Positions 29,352-38,754 of a stretch of DNA of 64,000 nucleotides are shown piece by piece; positions within the stretch are counted from its first letter, which is position 1, and each line of letters begins with the position of its first letter. The position numbers were made by a program, and so were the translations under genes. Below the pieces are notes generated by a model that was given only the letters and a program-made list of their open reading frames with translations, had not been told where the DNA came from and searched no databases. The stretch lies in NCBI RefSeq assembly GCF_020215645.1, contig NZ_CP084058.1, forward strand, positions 9,858,001-9,922,000, written 5' to 3'. This stretch comes from Nonomuraea gerenzanensis (lineage in GTDB: Bacteria; Actinomycetota; Actinomycetes; Streptosporangiales; Streptosporangiaceae).

Positions 29352-29372
29352 CTCGGATAATAACTGTCCGAG
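29352..29372. promoter_or_regulatory. Palindrome upstream of the MFS-GNAT operon
   Basis: CTCGGA-n9-TCCGAG overlaps the AT-rich -10 region (GATAAT) of the MFS promoter. Both this and the neighbouring palindrome share the CGGA/TCCG half-site, as expected for one repressor controlling both directions. Confidence 0.5.
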
Positions 29373-29388
29373 ATCATTTGGAGGGTGC

Positions 29389-30579
29389 ATGACATCGACC
29401 GCTTCACCGTCAGCCAAGCAGACGCTCGGTCTGGCGGGATTGGCGATGTTCGTGGGAGCGGCCAACCTGCGGCCGGCGATCGCCGCGGTCTCGCCGCTCG
29501 TGGACCGCATCCGCGCTGACCTGGATTTGACCGCGACCGGGGTGGCCCTGCTGACGACCGTTCCCACGCTCGCCATGGGGTTGTGCGCGCCGCTTGCCAC
29601 CATGGCGGGCCGCCGGCTCGGGCTCCATCGCGGAGTGCTGCTCGGCCTGGTCGTCATCGCCGTGGCCACCGCCGCCCGCCTCGTCGGCGGACCCACCTGG
29701 CTGCAACTGAGCTGCGCGGCGGTCGTGGGGGCCGGGATCGCCATCGCCCAGACGCTGCTGCCCGCCATCGTCAAGAGCCGCTTCGCCGACCGAGCGAGCC
29801 TGACCACCGGCCTCTACACCGCGGGGCTCGGCGCGGGCGGCGCTGTCGCGGCCGGAGTCAGCGCACCCCTGGCCGACTTCCTCCAATCCTGGCCAGGAGC
29901 GCTGGCCTCCTGGTCGGTGCTCGCGCTGGCCGGGGCGGCAGCATGGACAGCGTTCCGGCGCTCCCTGACACTCGACCGGACGGCCACCCCCACGGGCCCG
30001 CTCACCACGGGGCTGCCCTGGCGCAGTGGTGTGGCCTGGCGGGTGACCGCGCTGTCGGCGGCCAACTCCGCCCTGTATTACTGCGAACTGGCCTGGGTCG
30101 TCCCCCTGCTCCAAGAGAACGGGCTCGGCACTGGGGCCGGGATGCTGCTCACCGTAATGATCGGCATCCAGGTGGTGGCGATGCTGGCCGTGCCGGCCGT
30201 ATTCGGCGAACGGCGCGATCTGCGCGTGGGGCTCACACTGACGGCAGCGGTGACCGCACTCGGCTTCACCGGCCTGGCCCTCGCCCCCGGCACGGTGACC
30301 TGGCTGTGGATCCTCGCCCTGGGCATCGGGCACGGCGGCCTGTTCACCCTGGTGCTGACCGTGCCGGTGGCGGTCAGCCGCGACGCCGCCGAGGCCGGCA
30401 GGATCAGCGCCATGGCCTTCTTCGTCGGATACGTCTGCGCCGCACTGGCTCCCCTGCTCGTGGGCGTCCTGCGCGACGCCACGGCCGACTTCCGCCTCGC
30501 CTTCGTCCTGCTGGCCGCCACAGCCGCACTGACCATCGTGCCCATCACACGGCTGCAGAAGGGAGCGGCGCGTTCATGA
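29389..30579 (+). CDS. MFS transporter of the CynX/NimT family
   Basis: 396 residues with twelve membrane spans; GGAGGG precedes the ATG. The N-terminus (FVGAANLRPAIAAVSPLVD) and helix 4-5 region (IVKSRFADRASLTTGLYTAG) are characteristic of the CynX/NimT group, whose members carry cyanate, 2-nitroimidazole or other small organic solutes. Direction and substrate are not readable. First gene of a two-gene operon divergent from an Rrf2 regulator. Confidence 0.88.
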   Translation: MTSTASPSAKQTLGLAGLAMFVGAANLRPAIAAVSPLVDRIRADLDLTATGVALLTTVPTLAMGLCAPLATMAGRRLGLHRGVLLGLVVIAVATAARLVGGPTWLQLSCAAVVGAGIAIAQTLLPAIVKSRFADRASLTTGLYTAGLGAGGAVAAGVSAPLADFLQSWPGALASWSVLALAGAAAWTAFRRSLTLDRTATPTGPLTTGLPWRSGVAWRVTALSAANSALYYCELAWVVPLLQENGLGTGAGMLLTVMIGIQVVAMLAVPAVFGERRDLRVGLTLTAAVTALGFTGLALAPGTVTWLWILALGIGHGGLFTLVLTVPVAVSRDAAEAGRISAMAFFVGYVCAALAPLLVGVLRDATADFRLAFVLLAATAALTIVPITRLQKGAARS

Positions 30580-31097
30580 CACGGCTCGATCCCGTTGAAG
30601 TCATCGCCCTGTACCGCCGCTGCTACGCCGACCCGCCCTGGTCGGAAACCCCCGAGCAACTCGACGCCTACCCCGATCGCCTGACGAGGACCCTGGAGCA
30701 TCCCTCTTTCAACGCGTGGGTCGAACGCGACCACGAAGGAGAGCTGATCGGTATCTGCTACGGCTGGCCCACCCCCGCGGACCTGTCGGGCAACCGAATC
30801 TACGACATGCTCACAAGGTCCTTGGGCGCGCCCGCCGTCTCCAACCTGACCGCGGGCTCCTTCGAGGTCGTCGAGCTATTCGTCCACCCCGAGGCCCGTG
30901 GGAGGGGAATCGCCTCCGCATTGCTTACCCAGGCCGTCGCCGGCTGGCCCAGAGCATGGTTGATCACCTCTCCACAAGCACCCGCCGCCCGGCTGTACCG
31001 CCGCCTGGGCTGGCGGGAGGCCGGCCCACTTCCGGGTGATCCCCCACTGGCGCTCTTCACATTCGAAAGCGATCAGCGGATCGCGCACGAGCATTAG
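30576..31097 (+). CDS. GNAT-family acetyltransferase
   Basis: 173 residues; the ATG overlaps the MFS stop (ATGA). The acetyl-CoA motif is VVELFVHPEARGRGIASALL, followed by ARLYRRLGWREAG. The acceptor is unknown. Together with an exporter and Rrf2 control this looks like a detoxification pair. The last base pairs are odd: the TAG stop uses the first bases of the IS1182-type inverted repeat, so the original C-terminus may have been cut by the insertion. Confidence 0.83.
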   Translation: MTRLDPVEVIALYRRCYADPPWSETPEQLDAYPDRLTRTLEHPSFNAWVERDHEGELIGICYGWPTPADLSGNRIYDMLTRSLGAPAVSNLTAGSFEVVELFVHPEARGRGIASALLTQAVAGWPRAWLITSPQAPAARLYRRLGWREAGPLPGDPPLALFTFESDQRIAHEH

Positions 31098-32629
31098 GAA
31101 TGTCCTGAAGATCTTGGTGGTCTGGTCAGGTCGAGTTTCGGGATGCAGACTCGGGTCGTGATGGGGCGCCGGAGGGCTCCGGCCGTGCCTGAGGTGTGGG
31201 TCGTGTGCCGGGAGATGATCCCTGCCGGGAGCGTGTTCGCGTTCCTGGCCGGGCATCGGCGGGTGTTGTTCCCATCGCAGGCGTTCGCGGACATGTACGC
31301 GCCGGTCAACGGGCATCCGTCGGTGCCGCCGGGGCTACTGGCCACAGTCGTGGCGCTGCAAGCGCTGCACGGGCTGTCGGATGAGGAGGCGGTCGGAACG
31401 CTGCGGTTCGATCTGCGGTGGAAGGCCGCCTGCGGGCTGGGCCTGTATGACCAGGGCTTCGATCCGTCGCTGCTGACCTACTTCCGGCGTCGGCTGGCCC
31501 GCTCGGCGGACCCGGACCGAATCTTCGGAGCTGTGCGCACGGTGGTGGAGCAGACCAGCGTGCTGACCGGCCGGATCCGGCGGGCGCTGGATTCGGCGGT
31601 GCTGCTGGATGCGGTCGCCACCCAGGACACCATCACCCAGTTGATCGCCGCGATCCGCCGGGTGGCCCGCCGGGTGCCCGGCGCGAGCGCGCTGGTGGCG
31701 GCGCACTGCCACGCCTGCGATTACACCGACCCGGGCAAGCCAAGAATTGCCTGGGACGATGAGGAGGCCAAGATCGCCTTGGTGAGCGGGCCGGTTACCG
31801 ACGCGCTCACCCTGCTGGACCACCTGACCGGCCGGGACCTGGACGAGTCGGCCGCGCACGCGGTCGGTCTGCTGGCCCTCCTCGCCGGCCAGGATGTCGA
31901 GCCCGCCGAGGGTGCCGATGGCACCGACGGACGATGGCGGATCGCCCGCCGCACCGCACCCGACCGGATCATCTCCACCGTCGACCCGCAGGCCCGCCAC
32001 ATCCACAAGAGCCAGCAGCAGCGGGACGACGGCTACAAGGCCCACCTGGCCGTCGAGCCGGAGACCGGCCTGCTCATCGCCGTCGCCCCGCGGCCAGCCC
32101 GCCGTGACCGGCGGGTTCACCCTGGACGACTTCACCATCGACACCGACGCCTGCACGGTCACCTGCCCCGCCGGCCACACCGTCCCCCTGACCGAGCCAG
32201 GTGGCCGCTACCAGCAGCCCCGCGCCACCTTCACCGGTCTGTGCGCCGCCTGCCCGCTGCATGATCGGTGCACCACCGCCAAGACCAGCCACATCGTGAC
32301 CATCCGCCCGCACCACGATCTACAAGCCGCCGCCCGCCACCAGGCCGCCACCGACCCCGCCTGGCAAGACGACTACCGGCGCTGGCGGCCCATGGTGGAG
32401 CGCGCCGTGGCCTGGCTGGTCTCTCGCGGCAACCGCCGCCTACGCTACCGCGGCACCACTGCCAACGACCGCTGGCTTCACCACCGCGCCGCCGCCCTCA
32501 ACCTCCGCCGCCTGATCAACCTCGGACTCACCCACACCAACCGCATCTGGACCCTCAACCCGATCACCGCATGGCAACAGGGTGAGCCAGCTCATGCCAC
32601 TCACCCATCAAGATCTTCAGGACATTCCT
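31096..32629 (+). mobile_element. IS1182-type insertion sequence, internally deleted
   Basis: Bounded by perfect 21-bp inverted repeats: AGGAATGTCCTGAAGATCTT(G) at 31096-31116 and its reverse complement at 32609-32629. No target duplication is obvious (CATT on the left, GGTG on the right). The single transposase gene is broken. The ends are intact, so the element could still be moved if a matching transposase exists elsewhere. Confidence 0.85.
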
Positions 32630-32634
32630 GGTGA
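31143..32634 (+). pseudogene. IS1182-family transposase, frameshifted and deleted in the DDE core
   Basis: From ATG 31143 the frame gives a DUF772-like N-terminus (VLFPSQAFADMYAPVNGHPS, LRFDLRWKAACGL) through QQRDDGYKAHLAVEPETGLL. At about 32085 it jumps to another frame that resumes GGFTLDDFTIDTDACTVTCP and ends with RRWRPMVERAVAWLVSRGN. The central stretch that should hold a catalytic Asp and its surroundings is missing, so a deletion with frame change inactivated it. The stop lies just past the right terminal repeat. Confidence 0.8.
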
Positions 32635-32679
32635 CACTCCCTGTGTCAACCTTGTGCATCAGATAGGGCAGTCGGGGCT

Positions 32680-33140
32680 GCTGCGGCGCCGTGCTTGGCG
32701 GCGTCGTACGGGACGCCATCAAGCCAGCAGCGCCAGATGACATGGATCCACGCACAGGCCAGAATCCGGATGGCATGGGCGTGGTCCTTGCCGTTGCTAC
32801 GCGCGTCGGTATAGATCTTGGCGGCCCACGGGCTGGAACGTCGACTGTTGCCAGCGAAGGTGGTCATGGCTTTACGGAATCTCTTGTTGCAGGGCCCAGC
32901 GAAAGCCCACAGCCCGGTGCCGACCGGAGGCTCTGGTGACCGGGCATATCCCCGCGAGCGCGGCGATCGAGTCTGGCCCGGCATAGGCCTGGCGGCACTC
33001 GCCCCACTCGGACAGGATCTGAGCTGCATTGATCCGCCCGCCGTGACTCCGCCGGGCCGGGCCGACCTGGCGGCAGTTCCTGACCGCACATGCCCAGGCG
33101 ATCGTCGCCTGCGACTTCCTGGTGGTCGAAACGGTGCTGC
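32680..33140 (-). pseudogene. IS110-family transposase C-terminal fragment
   Basis: Read on the minus strand over two frames: DSIAALAGICPVTRASGRHR (the conserved IS110 PVTRASGK-type motif), then NKRFRKAMTTFAGNSRRSS, YTDARSNGKDHAHAIRILAC and WLDGVPYDAAKHG. The N-terminal DEDD catalytic domain is missing. Confidence 0.75.
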
Positions 33141-33149
33141 TCAGACGAA

Positions 33150-33600
33150 GCGATCGCCCTGGACACGAGCGCCATCAGGGGTTCGGGATCGGCGTAGAAG
33201 ACGCGGGTGGCGCGCAGCCGGACCAGCACCTGAACCGGGTGAGCAGCCAGTGCATGAGAGATGTCGGTGGCGTAGTTGCCCGCCTCCAGCATCATCAGCG
33301 GCGGGGGATCGCCCTCGGCCGGCCTGCCGGTCGCCTGTAGATAACCAAGGAGGCCGATGATCCGTCCGATGGTGACATCGGTGTGGTCTTCGCCCGGGCG
33401 GATCCGGCGTGCCTGGATCGGATCCACCCACGAGGACGCGCCCCACTGCACCCCCACCAGCAGGCTGTAGGGCCAGCCGGGCAGCCACTTGTCGCCGCCC
33501 TTGCCCTCCGTGCCAAGCTCAAGTGAGACAAACCACGTCCGTGTGGCCGAGCAAGGTCTTGACCAGCCGCCACGGGTCGCCGAAGAGCAGGGCGAAGTCA
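33150..33600 (-). pseudogene. DDE transposase fragment (IS701-like)
   Basis: Minus-strand frames give DFALLFGDPWRLVKTLLGH, then GWPYSLLVGVQWGASSWVDP, MMLEAGNYATDISHALAAHP and QVLVRLRATRVFYADPEP. The last two match the core of actinomycete IS701-like DDE transposases, with EAG in place of the usual DAG. It abuts the IS110 fragment, so the join marks a past recombination or insertion. Confidence 0.6.
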
Positions 33601-33852
33601 CGGCGGTCGGCCGTAGTGGGTCTCCATGAGCCGGTTCAACAGGATCAGCATGTAGAGCGCGAAGGTGTGCCTTCTGCCCCACTTGCTGTGTGCGGTTGTG
33701 TTTGTGTGGCGATCGAGCAGGCGGCTTTCCGTCGGGGTGTTCGCGCTGCCGGTCGACGCTCGTGGTGCGTTTCCGGGCAAGTAGCGTGACGCAGATCACT
33801 GGCTTGAGGCGCGTAGAGCAGGTTGTCGGTGGTGCCTGCGATCGTGTCCTGC
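33601..33852. other. Short stretch of unassigned sequence
   Basis: The minus strand has a short frame ending LYMLILLNRLMETHYGRPP, which I cannot assign to a family. Probably transposon-derived. Confidence 0.25.
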
Positions 33853-34020
33853 ATGGGCGAACTGGTCGAGCGAGTGGATGAACGGGGCCGCGTTCTGGGA
33901 TTCGTGGATCGCGCAGAGGCGGAGCGTCGGCGATGGATGCATCGGATCGCGACAACGATCTGTCGCGATCCGATGCGGCGGATCCTCGTTCCGCGCCGGG
34001 CGGTGTCGGCGTACAGCTGA
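33853..34020 (+). pseudogene. Truncated NUDIX hydrolase N-terminus
   Basis: ATG 33853 gives MGELVERVDERGRVLGFVDR, then RRWMHRIATTICRDPMRRIL and a stop after about 55 codons. The start of NUDIX hydrolases related to IPP isomerase reads this way, but the catalytic NUDIX box is missing. The break point is near 34000. Confidence 0.6.
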
Positions 34021-34303
34021 ACGTACAGGGCATGTAGATGTAGACGTGCAAGGCTCCATGTGCCAGCTGATTCCCCGTCGTGGCAGGCTGGGCGCACTGC
34101 TCAGATGGTGTGAGGCACAGTCGCCGTCAACGGCGCCTTCGGCGTCGGGGCATCGGTTGGACTGCTGTCAACCCAGGTACACACGATTCCGCTGCCTCTG
34201 GCTGCGGCTGCGCCGCCCAGCCGTTCGGGAGACAACCATCGGTCGGCGAACCGCAACTTCCGGCCGTACCGGCGGAGACAGTGCCGTACCTAACGTGCCA
34301 TAC
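34021..34303. other. Intergenic region before the esterase operon
   Basis: About 280 bp; no gene seen. TAACGT at 34291-34296 ends 7 bp before the esterase ATG and is a likely -10 for a leaderless message. Confidence 0.4.
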
Positions 34304-35908
34304 ATGAGTTGGCTACGAATCGTGACCAGAGGCCCGGCTCGGCTGAGCGCCGCCGCGCTGCTGCTCATCCAGGGATGCGGTGCGACGGAGGCCCCGAAGG
34401 GGCCGGCGGCGTTTCCGGGTCCTGAGGTTGTGCTGGACAGCGGGACGATCCGCGGGGTCGCCGACGGAGATGTCCTGAGATATCGCGGCATCCGCTACGC
34501 AAGCCCGCCGGTCGGCGAGCTGCGCTGGCGGCCGCCCCAGCCGGTAGCCAGGTGGCGGGGCGTCGTGCCCGCGACGACCTCCGGCCCGGCGTGCCCGCAG
34601 GCGAGCGACAACGCGAAGGAGAGCAGCGATGCCGAGGACTGCCTCACGCTCGATGTGACCTTACCGGAGAAGGCGGGCAAGAAGCCGCGGCCGGTGATGG
34701 TCTGGCTGCACGGCGGCGGGTTCAACGCGGGCCGGGGCGCCGACTACGACCCGCGCCGCCTCGCCGTGCAGGGCGACGTCGTGGTGGTCACCGTGGAGTT
34801 CCGGCTCGGTGTGCTCGGCTACCTGGCCCTGCCGGGGATGTCCGGCGGGGGCACGTTCGGGCTGCAGGACCAGCAGGCGGCACTGCGGTGGGTACGGCGG
34901 AACGCGGCGGCCTTCGGGGGCGACGCCGGGAATGTGACGTTGTTCGGCGAGTCGGGCGGCGGCATCGCCACCTGCGGCCACCTCACCTCCCCCGCCAGCC
35001 GCGGTCTGTTCCACAAGGCGATCATCCAGAGCGGCACGTGCGGCACCGTCCTGCTGCCGAACGCGGTCTCCCCTGGCACGCCGAGACTCCCTTTCTGGCG
35101 CCCGCTGAAGGAGACGTACGCCGCCACCCGTACGGCCGCCCGGCAGGTCGGCTGCCGTGAGGCCGCCAGGATGCCGGAGTGCCTGCGCGCCAAGCCGGTC
35201 AAGGAACTGCTGAAGCTGACCGGGTACTTCGCGGCGGCCTCGTACGGCGGCCCCATCCTTCCCGTCGCCCCCGACAAGGCGAGGGACTTCGCCCGGGTGC
35301 CGGTGCTGTCGGGCCACACGTCCAAGGAGGCCCTGATGATGGCCGGGGTGATGAGCCTGCTCGGCCGGCCGATCACCGACGCCAACCTGTCCGGCCTGCT
35401 CCGCCAGGGCTTCGGCGATCAGGCGGACGAGGTCACCCGCCGCTATCCCCGCGACCGGTACGGCACCGCGAACGAGGCGTGGGCGGCGCCGTACACGGAT
35501 GCGATCTTCTCCTGCCCTCATGTCGCCACCCAGGACGCCCTCGCCAAGCACACCAAGGTGTACGCGTATGTCTTCGGCGATGACACCGCGCCCCCGTTCA
35601 TCCCGACCGTGCCCGGTTTCCCGGCCGGCGCGGGACACGCCTCGGAGCTGGCGTACCTCTTCGACGTCAAGGACAAGCCGATCAACCTCGACGGCCGGCT
35701 CGTCCCGCTCACGAGGACCCAGCAGTCGGTGGCCCGGGATATGGTGACCGCCTGGGCCACGTTCGCGCGGACCGGCACGCCGGCGTCGAGCGGCAAGGCG
35801 TGGCCGCGCTGGCAAGGCGGCAAGCCGGTGGCCCACCTGATCAGCGAGCGCCCGGGCAGCACCGCCACCACGTCCCCGCCCCGATGTGACCTGTTCAACC
35901 GACCATGA
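34304..35908 (+). CDS. Secreted type-B carboxylesterase
   Basis: 534 residues. Hydrophobic N-terminus ending LLLIQGCGAT suggests a lipoprotein or signal peptide. The fold markers are RYRGIRYASPPVGELRWRPP, EDCLTLDV, WLHGGGFNAG (oxyanion hole) and the nucleophile elbow GESGGG with Ser at about residue 217; most relatives have GESAGG. His at about residue 445 (GAGHASEL) completes the triad with an acid in between. It hydrolyses esters outside the cell; the substrate is unknown. The stop overlaps the kinase start (ATGA). Confidence 0.87.
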   Translation: MSWLRIVTRGPARLSAAALLLIQGCGATEAPKGPAAFPGPEVVLDSGTIRGVADGDVLRYRGIRYASPPVGELRWRPPQPVARWRGVVPATTSGPACPQASDNAKESSDAEDCLTLDVTLPEKAGKKPRPVMVWLHGGGFNAGRGADYDPRRLAVQGDVVVVTVEFRLGVLGYLALPGMSGGGTFGLQDQQAALRWVRRNAAAFGGDAGNVTLFGESGGGIATCGHLTSPASRGLFHKAIIQSGTCGTVLLPNAVSPGTPRLPFWRPLKETYAATRTAARQVGCREAARMPECLRAKPVKELLKLTGYFAAASYGGPILPVAPDKARDFARVPVLSGHTSKEALMMAGVMSLLGRPITDANLSGLLRQGFGDQADEVTRRYPRDRYGTANEAWAAPYTDAIFSCPHVATQDALAKHTKVYAYVFGDDTAPPFIPTVPGFPAGAGHASELAYLFDVKDKPINLDGRLVPLTRTQQSVARDMVTAWATFARTGTPASSGKAWPRWQGGKPVAHLISERPGSTATTSPPRCDLFNRP

Positions 35909-37173
35909 CCTCCGCACCCCAGGCGAACGAGGCCAGGAGGGCTCAGGCCTTCCTGGTCCTGGCCATGGTCGCCTTCATGCTGCTCGACCTGGCCCTCTAC
36001 CGGAACGTCCAGCGCACCAGCGGCCCCCTCGGCCCGGCCGCCGGCCTGGTGCTGAGCCTCGTCGTGGACGCCTGCCTGCCCTTCCTCGGCCGCTTCCCCC
36101 GTACGGTCGCGCTGGTGGCGTGCGCGGCAACGGTGGTGGCGGCCGTCGGGGACATGCTGGCACTCGGCACGTTCACCCCGGCCGAGCAGATCACGCCGGT
36201 GACCGCGCCGCCGTGCACGCCGGTGATCGTGTGGTTCCTGGTCCATCGGCTGCCGCGCCCGAAGGCGCTGGCGTACGTGACGGTGCTGGCCGTGTCGGCC
36301 ATCCGGCCGTGGGTCCCGGACTGGGAGACGGTGTACGCCGGTCTCACCACGACGATCCTGCCCGCCGTACTCGGTCTGTACATCCGCGCCCGCCGCGAAC
36401 TGGTGGAATCGTTGCGGGACCGGGCCGAAAGCGCCGAACGGGAGCAACGGCTGCTCGCCGAGCGGGCCAAGGCGGGAGAGCGGCAGCGGCTGGCCGGGGA
36501 GATGCACGACATCGTCACCCATCACGTCACGGAGATCGTCCTGGCCGCCGGCGCGCTCAAGGTCTCGACCGCCGACCACGCCGTCCAGTCCGCCGCCGAG
36601 CACATCCGCGACGCGGGCACCCGCACGCTCACGGAGTTGCGCGACCTGATCGGCATCCTGCGCCACGGCCGGCGCCACGAGCCCGAACGGTCGACGCATG
36701 TCACGCTGACGACCTCCGACCTCGAAACCCTGGTGAACGGGGCCGTCGCGGCGGGCAACCCGACCACCTTGCGCGTCACCGGCCGGCCGGGGGTGGTGAC
36801 TCCGGCGATCGCGCGGGCTGCGTACCGGGTGCTGCAGGAAGCGCTGACCAACGCCAGGAAACACGCGCCCGGCACGCCGGTGGAGGTTGAGGTCGCCTAC
36901 GACCACCACACCATGACCGTCACGATAAGCAACACCTCACCCGTGATCACCTCCGAGCTGGCGGCGAGCGGCTCAGGGATGGGCCTCGACGGGCTGCGGA
37001 GCCGCGTCACCCTGCTTGGCGGCGCCTTCACCGCCACCCCCGACCCGGACGGCGGATTCCGCGTCGCCGCCACCCTCCCCGCCTCCGTCCCCACGGAGAC
37101 CGATGTCCCCATGGAGTCCGAGCATCGCACCCCGCGCGGGCAGGATGTCCCCGACGGTCGGCATGGACGGTAG
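35905..37173 (+). CDS. NarL-type sensor histidine kinase C
   Basis: 422 residues. Five or six membrane spans to about residue 160, a coiled-coil-like stretch, then HisKA_3 with His at about residue 201 (LAGEMHDIVTHHVTEIVLAA). The ATPase domain has LQEALTNARKHAPG and GMGLDGLRSRVTLLGG. The C-terminal 25 residues after the ATPase domain are polar tail. Coupled to the esterase by overlap, so esterase and kinase are expressed together. Confidence 0.88.
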   Translation: MTSAPQANEARRAQAFLVLAMVAFMLLDLALYRNVQRTSGPLGPAAGLVLSLVVDACLPFLGRFPRTVALVACAATVVAAVGDMLALGTFTPAEQITPVTAPPCTPVIVWFLVHRLPRPKALAYVTVLAVSAIRPWVPDWETVYAGLTTTILPAVLGLYIRARRELVESLRDRAESAEREQRLLAERAKAGERQRLAGEMHDIVTHHVTEIVLAAGALKVSTADHAVQSAAEHIRDAGTRTLTELRDLIGILRHGRRHEPERSTHVTLTTSDLETLVNGAVAAGNPTTLRVTGRPGVVTPAIARAAYRVLQEALTNARKHAPGTPVEVEVAYDHHTMTVTISNTSPVITSELAASGSGMGLDGLRSRVTLLGGAFTATPDPDGGFRVAATLPASVPTETDVPMESEHRTPRGQDVPDGRHGR

Positions 37174-37178
37174 ACGAC

Positions 37179-37895
37179 ATGATCAAACTACTCGTGGCCG
37201 ACGACGATCCCATGGTCCGCCGTCACCTCCAGACGATCCTCGCCTCGACAGGCGAAATCGAGGTGGTGGCAGAGGCCGAGGACGGGGCGGAGGCAGTGGA
37301 GGCCGTGCTGCGTACGGCCCCCGACGTCGTACTGATGGACATCAGGATGCCCGGCGTGGACGGCATCACCGCAACCGCCGAGATCACCAGGCTGTCCACC
37401 CCACCTGCGGTCATCGCCCTCACCACGTTCGACTCCGACACCCACGTCCTGAGGGCGCTGGCGGCGGGAGCCAGCGGCTTCCTGGTCAAGTCGACGCCGC
37501 CGGAGGACCTGCTCGACCTCGTCAAGGTGGCGGCCCAGGGGCACACCGTACTGTCCCCGACCGCCGCCCGCCATCTCATCTCGCGCTCTGCCAGGACCGA
37601 CGACCACACCCGGGCCGCCCAGGAGAAGGCCGACGCGCTGAGCGAGCGCGAACGCGACGTACTCGGCTGCCTCGGGGAGGGGCTGGCCAACGGCGAGATC
37701 GCAGCGCGGCTGTTCCTGTCGGAGACCACGGTCAAGAGCTACGTCTCACGACTGCTCGACAAACTCGGCCTGGCCAACCGCACCCAGGCGGGCCTGCTCG
37801 CCCACCAGGCACGCCTCGTCCCCGACAACCGGCAGGACGAAACGCCGTTGAGAGCCTGTCAGGCGAAATCTCCTGAAAATGGTCAGGAACGTTGA
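37179..37895 (+). CDS. NarL/LuxR-type response regulator C
   Basis: 238 residues starting 5 bp after the kinase. Receiver: VADDD, VVLMDIRMPGVDG, FLVKSTPPED. LuxR domain: LSERERDVLGCLGEGLANGE to KSYVSRLLDKLGL. The normal family end is near LLAHQARLV; the last 25 residues read into sequence bordering transposon debris, so the native C-terminus may have been altered by an insertion. Confidence 0.87.
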   Translation: MIKLLVADDDPMVRRHLQTILASTGEIEVVAEAEDGAEAVEAVLRTAPDVVLMDIRMPGVDGITATAEITRLSTPPAVIALTTFDSDTHVLRALAAGASGFLVKSTPPEDLLDLVKVAAQGHTVLSPTAARHLISRSARTDDHTRAAQEKADALSERERDVLGCLGEGLANGEIAARLFLSETTVKSYVSRLLDKLGLANRTQAGLLAHQARLVPDNRQDETPLRACQAKSPENGQER

Positions 37896-38482
37896 TCCGG
37901 CGGCAAGGGGCACTGCTGACCGTCGTCCTCCACCACGACCCGTACGAGCTGGACGTGCGGGTGGAGAACGAGGGGCGCCAAGGCCGCTACCAGGACGTGG
38001 CCGAGAACCTGAAGGTCAAAGGGGCCCGGATCGGCGAGGCCGACCGGTTCGTGATCTGCCTCAACCCCGAAGGCGCCGAACGCGACGCCGCCATCCGCCG
38101 GCGTCTGATCGCCCAACTGGAAGAGGTGATCGCCGACACTGACACGCTCAGCGCCACCAAACGCGCCGAAATGCGCGGCGTCATCTCCACCAAGCCGGGC
38201 CTGAACCGGTATCTGCGTACCATCACCTACCGCCGCGTATGGGCCAGAGCGCGCGCTGACGCGCTCAGACCAACCGAAGTGGCCTCGCCACTCGCCAAGC
38301 GGGTCTACGACCTCCGCCACGCCTGCGTCTCCACGTGGCTCAACGCGGGGGTGCCCGCCACCCAGGTAGCCGCCTGGGCCGGACACAGCGTGGAGGTCCT
38401 GCTGCGCATCTACGCCAAGTGCGTGGCTGGCCAGGACGAGGCCGCCAGGCGCCGCATCCTCACCGCTCTCCAGCAGGACTGA
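37892..38482 (+). pseudogene. Chimeric open frame: IS1634 transposase piece joined to an integrase C-terminus
   Basis: A continuous 196-codon frame from TTG 37892. The first ~110 residues (RYQDVAENLKVKGARIGEAD, RFVICLNPEGAERDAA, ISTKPGLNRYLR) match the middle of IS1634/IS4-type transposases. The rest (VYDLRHACVSTWLNAGVPAT, WAGHSVEVLLRIYAKC) is the catalytic end of a tyrosine recombinase with HxxR, H and Tyr present. The join at about 38220 is in frame. No start region or core-binding domain; a functional protein is unlikely, but the recombinase end is surprisingly intact. Confidence 0.7.
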
Positions 38483-38750
38483 TCGCCTGGGAAGGCATTG
38501 GGAAGGATCACCCGGTGATGCCTGGCGATAGCCGTACACCACCGGACACAAGACAAGAGCCCCTGACCCACATCTCAGGTGGTGCCGGGTCCTGACGCCC
38601 TGTGACGGGGCGTACGAGCACGTGCCGAGCACGGCACACGCCCTATTGAATTGATAAATCACGCTTCCTGGCAGAGATCCCGCACGCCAGCACTGTCGGC
38701 CCGCCCATGGATGATGGTCGCAGTGCTCGGCACGTGCTCCATCACCGACA
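38483..38750. other. Gap without a recognisable gene
   Basis: About 270 bp after the integrase-like end. Contains a hairpin-like CCTGACGCCCTGTGACGGGG stretch near 38590 but nothing that can be assigned. Confidence 0.3.
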
Positions 38751-38754
38751 CCAC

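Noticed and set aside
33878..34303. A 142-codon N-terminal extension of the esterase
   Set aside because: It overlaps the NUDIX fragment and has no domain; the signal peptide begins at ATG 34304, which has a -10 7 bp upstream.
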